Part shown: positions 61,611 to 64,000 of the stretch, piece by piece
How the letters are laid out: every line of letters begins with the position of its first letter
How positions within the stretch are numbered: the stretch's first letter is position 1
NCBI GenBank assembly: GCA_020632955.1
Contig: JACKEO010000007.1
Span: forward strand, 1 to 64,000
Length of the DNA stretch: 64,000 nt
Source of the DNA: Alphaproteobacteria bacterium
GTDB lineage: Bacteria > Myxococcota_A > UBA796 > GCA-2862545
Reading direction: 5' to 3'
Notes under the pieces: generated by a model
Databases searched by the model: none
What the model saw: the letters and a program-made list of their open reading frames with translations, nothing else
What the model was told of the DNA's origin: nothing
Made by a program: the position numbers and the translations under genes

Positions 61611-62815
61611 GGCGCGTCGAGGCGGCGTACGACCACCCCCTCGCGGAGCTTGGGCTCGAACCAGGTGGACTTGGGCGGCATGACCTCGCCCGCGTCCGCC
61701 ACGGAGAAGAGCTGGTCGAGGCCGGTGGGGAAGAGGTGGAAGGCGACGCCCCCGGCGGCGTCCACGGCGCGCTCCAGCGCGCGGTGGCCCCGGATGCCGC
61801 CGACGAAGCTGATGCGCTCCGACCGGCGCGGATCCTGGATGTCGAGCACCGGGGCGAGCAGGTGGTCCTGCAGCACGGAGGCGTCGAGGCGCGCCACGGG
61901 GTCGTCGCCGTCGACCACGCCCGGCCGGGGCACCAGGTGCCGCCAGCTGCCGTCCAGGTACATCGAGAAGGTGCCGCGGCGCTCGGGGACGGGGCCGCCC
62001 AGGGTGACCTCGAAGCGCTCGCTCACGGCCGCGAGGAAGCCGGGGACGTCGTGGCCGGCCAGATCGTGCACCACGCGGTTGTAGGCGAGCACCTGCAGGG
62101 CGTCGTCCGGGTAGAGCCCGGCGAGGAACCAGGCGCTGGACCCGTCGCCGCGACGGGCGTGCACCCGGCTCGCCGCCGCAGAACGGTGGTGCCCGTCGGC
62201 CACGTAGAGCGCGTCGAGCTCGGCGAAGGCCGCGGCGAGGGCCGCCGTGCGGTCGTCGGGGACGATCCAGAAGGCGTGCTCGACGTCGTCCTCGGTGCGC
62301 ACGCGCCACACCGGCTCGCCGGCCGACACCTCCGCCGTGATCGCCGCCACGCCCGCGTGGGCACGGTGGGCGAGGAAGACAAGGCCGACCTGGGCGTCGA
62401 GCACCTCCATGTGGTGGGTGCGGTCGTCCTCCTTGTCGGGCCGGGTGTGCTCGTGCTTGCGGATGCGCCCGTCGTCGTACTCGGCCACCGCGCAGGCCGC
62501 GAGCACGCCCACCTGGCGGTGCGCGCCCATCACCTGTCCGTACAGGTAGAAGGCGGGCGCGTCGTCCTCGACGAGCACGCCTCGGGCGCGGAGGCCGTCG
62601 AGGTTCTCGCGTGCCTTGGCGTAGGCGGCGTCCCCGTGGGCGTCCGCGCCGTCGGGGAGGTCGATCTCGCTGCGCGTGACGTGGACGAAGCAGTCGGGAT
62701 CGGCGCCCAGCGCGCGCGCCTCGTCCACCGTGAGGACGTCGTAGGGCGGCGCGATCACGCGCGAGGCGAGCTCGGGGAGGGGGCGCAGGGCACGGAAGGG
62801 GCGGACGTCGGCCAT
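61607..62815 (-). CDS. DUF1015 protein (possible serine-kinase-like enzyme)
   Basis: A 402-residue cytoplasmic protein from ATG 62815. ADVRPFRALRPLPELASRVI, APPYDVLTVDEARALGADPD, RKHEHTRPDKEDDRTHHMEV (conserved HEHT) and ALYVADGHHRSAAA (conserved DGHHR) are DUF1015 blocks. The DGHHR motif recalls the ParB-like fold of SerK and SbnI serine kinases, and DUF1015 genes are often adjacent to serA and serC. Here serA and serC are 7-10 kb away. A role in phosphoserine or serine metabolism is therefore an inference. A -10-like TAGGGA lies 32-40 bases upstream of the start. Confidence 0.9.
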   Translation of the reverse strand: MADVRPFRALRPLPELASRVIAPPYDVLTVDEARALGADPDCFVHVTRSEIDLPDGADAHGDAAYAKARENLDGLRARGVLVEDDAPAFYLYGQVMGAHRQVGVLAACAVAEYDDGRIRKHEHTRPDKEDDRTHHMEVLDAQVGLVFLAHRAHAGVAAITAEVSAGEPVWRVRTEDDVEHAFWIVPDDRTAALAAAFAELDALYVADGHHRSAAASRVHARRGDGSSAWFLAGLYPDDALQVLAYNRVVHDLAGHDVPGFLAAVSERFEVTLGGPVPERRGTFSMYLDGSWRHLVPRPGVVDGDDPVARLDASVLQDHLLAPVLDIQDPRRSERISFVGGIRGHRALERAVDAAGGVAFHLFPTGLDQLFSVADAGEVMPPKSTWFEPKLREGVVVRRLDAP

Positions 62816-63029
62816 CGGGGTGTCCTCGCGAGGATCGGGTGCCGGTCCCTATCTCCGCGGGGCCGTCGGGGGGCGCGCGGGGGGAGCCGGAAGGTGCCCG
62901 CGGGGGTCCGTCCGGGACTCCTTCGTGCCGTCCGGCCCGTCCTGTGCTGCACGCGGGCGGCTGCTGCGGTAAGGTCTCGCGGCGTCGTGCGTACCGGGAC
63001 CGGCGCGGCACGTGGAGAGGAGCGCGGGG

Positions 63030-64000
63030 ATGGCGTCCTTCGATCGACAGAACAACCTGTTCCAGGGCTCGGGCGCCATCATGGGGCTGTCCGGCGGTGG
63101 CGGCTCCGCGGTCGCCCTGGACGACTCGAACTCCTTCTACAACTTCCGCCTCCGTCGGCACTACACCGACGACGAGCTGGTGGAGCAGCCGGACCGCATC
63201 TGGTTCACCAACGACGATCACGCCGCGCGCACGGGCCTGGGCCCGCACATCGCCGACGTGCTCACGGACGGCCAGCGCTTCTCCGACGTGCTCATCGTGC
63301 TGTCGGAGGACGACCACGAGGAGTGCTTCGACGAGCACGCCGACTACGGCGAGCGCGTCACCGAGATCGTGCGGAAGGCCTTCTCGGAGTTCGTGGCGAA
63401 GAGCGCGCTGCGCCCCAGCGATCGCCCCCTCGGCGTGTGGATCGTCAAGGACGGCTCGCGCGAGATCGGCGGCACCGAGTTCGGGCTCGTCGAGGGCGAG
63501 TTCATCACCGGGATCATGCCCAACCTCTACAGGGGGAAGGGTCCCAAGTCGAAGCCGGTGATCGCGCTCCACATCAACATCCCCGGCGCGTGGGAGGGCT
63601 ACCGCGAGGTGGGCCTCCTGTACGACGACCAGATGCTGTTCACGGTGGGCAACCACTGGCTCGACAACTTCGGCCACGACAACCTGCGTGAGGCCGCGCT
63701 CTACCGCCTGCAGCGGGAGCCCGACGGCGCGTTCTTCCACATCATCAACCCGGATCTCCAGGGCCGCTACAAGGTCAACAGCACCGACCAGGGCGGCACC
63801 TCGGTGATCACGCTGGCCACGGCCGACGACGAGCCGCTGGCCTACATCGTGCTCGCCGTGGTCGAGGACGACGACCTGCTCAGCGAGTGGGACGAGCCGG
63901 CCGCGCTCGACGAGGCGCCCGCGCTGGAGCCCGTCGCCGCGAAGTCCGCCACCTCGCCCTCGCCCTCGCCCTCGCCTTCGCCCGCCCCCGCGGCCGCGAA
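63030..64000 (+). CDS. Hypothetical protein, C-terminus off the window
   Basis: An open frame from ATG 63030 to the right edge, at least 323 residues. MASFDRQNNLFQGSGAIMGL opens it; then come FYNFRLRRHYTDDELV, RIWFTNDDHAARTG, LIVLSEDDHEECFDEHADYG, LGVWIVKDGSREIGGTEFGL and ALYRLQREPDGAFFHIINPD. No signal peptide or membrane helix is visible. An SPSPSP-type linker begins near residue 310, so another domain probably lies beyond the window. I do not recognise the family. TAAGGT at 62970-62975 may be its -10. Confidence 0.65.
   Translation, partial: MASFDRQNNLFQGSGAIMGLSGGGGSAVALDDSNSFYNFRLRRHYTDDELVEQPDRIWFTNDDHAARTGLGPHIADVLTDGQRFSDVLIVLSEDDHEECFDEHADYGERVTEIVRKAFSEFVAKSALRPSDRPLGVWIVKDGSREIGGTEFGLVEGEFITGIMPNLYRGKGPKSKPVIALHINIPGAWEGYREVGLLYDDQMLFTVGNHWLDNFGHDNLREAALYRLQREPDGAFFHIINPDLQGRYKVNSTDQGGTSVITLATADDEPLAYIVLAVVEDDDLLSEWDEPAALDEAPALEPVAAKSATSPSPSPSPSPAPAAA

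Overview
The window is a very G+C-rich (roughly 70% or more by eye) stretch of bacterial chromosome with dense coding, GTG starts, many 1-13 bp gene overlaps and no tRNA, rRNA, CRISPR array, transposase or phage gene that I can see. At least nine predicted secreted lipoproteins, several with Asp/Thr/Ser/Gly-rich linkers after the lipobox, plus FHA, HEAT/TPR and giant coiled-coil proteins, suggest a Myxococcota-like or other deltaproteobacterial-type Gram-negative. That placement is inference; no rRNA is present to test it.

Region by region. 1-4687: a four-gene minus-strand operon for a Gld-type ABC-2 exporter (ATPase, permease, GldG-like auxiliary protein, DUF4340 protein cut by the window edge), with a clear promoter. 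4702-6908: a GT-C-like membrane protein and a tiny Cys-rich lipoprotein. 7111-11609: a tightly coupled polyamine/membrane island: two SpeD-like short proteins with complementary active-site residues, DUF350, a double zinc-ribbon DUF4178-like membrane protein, a 61-aa membrane peptide and a membrane-fused aminopropyltransferase. 11651-20192: a Gly-rich lipoprotein, three GT-C-like membrane proteins, a HEAT-like lipoprotein and an M43-like metalloprotease lipoprotein. 20231-22244: an ABC-F ATPase and a small membrane protein. 22244-22507: nested palindromic repeats. 22548-27643: promoter, TPP riboswitch and thiO-thiS-thiG-thiE-thiC followed by a DoxX-like gene.

27555-35000: a lipoprotein, a DUF4259 protein, a 977-aa SUKH-TPR-HEAT protein, and a WYL regulator operon ending in a DUF3465 gene. 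35064-36655: HMG-CoA synthase behind a palindrome-rich promoter. 36681-41470: a periplasmic protein, then ribF-aroE-FHA-FHA-HEAT lipoprotein. 41481-47673: two divergent lipoproteins, an AAA ATPase and a GT-C/TPR-like membrane protein. 47670-50450: promoter, structured leader and the housekeeping run rplU-rpmA-obgE-rsfS-rlmH. 50548-64000: a PKD/Ig-like lipoprotein, serA-serC, a DUF1292 protein, a 2176-aa STAND-like protein with a broken P-loop, a small membrane protein with a DUF1015 protein, and an unknown protein cut by the right edge.

Working together: thiO-C make thiamine phosphate precursors under TPP control; serA and serC make phosphoserine; ribF and aroE supply FMN/FAD and shikimate; rplU to rlmH serve the ribosome. 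The polyamine island is the best candidate for an under-described system, because a possible two-subunit pyruvoyl decarboxylase is joined to a membrane-embedded aminopropyltransferase and membrane proteins of unknown job. Recognisable promoters follow TTGAC(A/G)-17 nt-TA(C/G), and several operon ends carry G+C-only hairpins with no U-tract.
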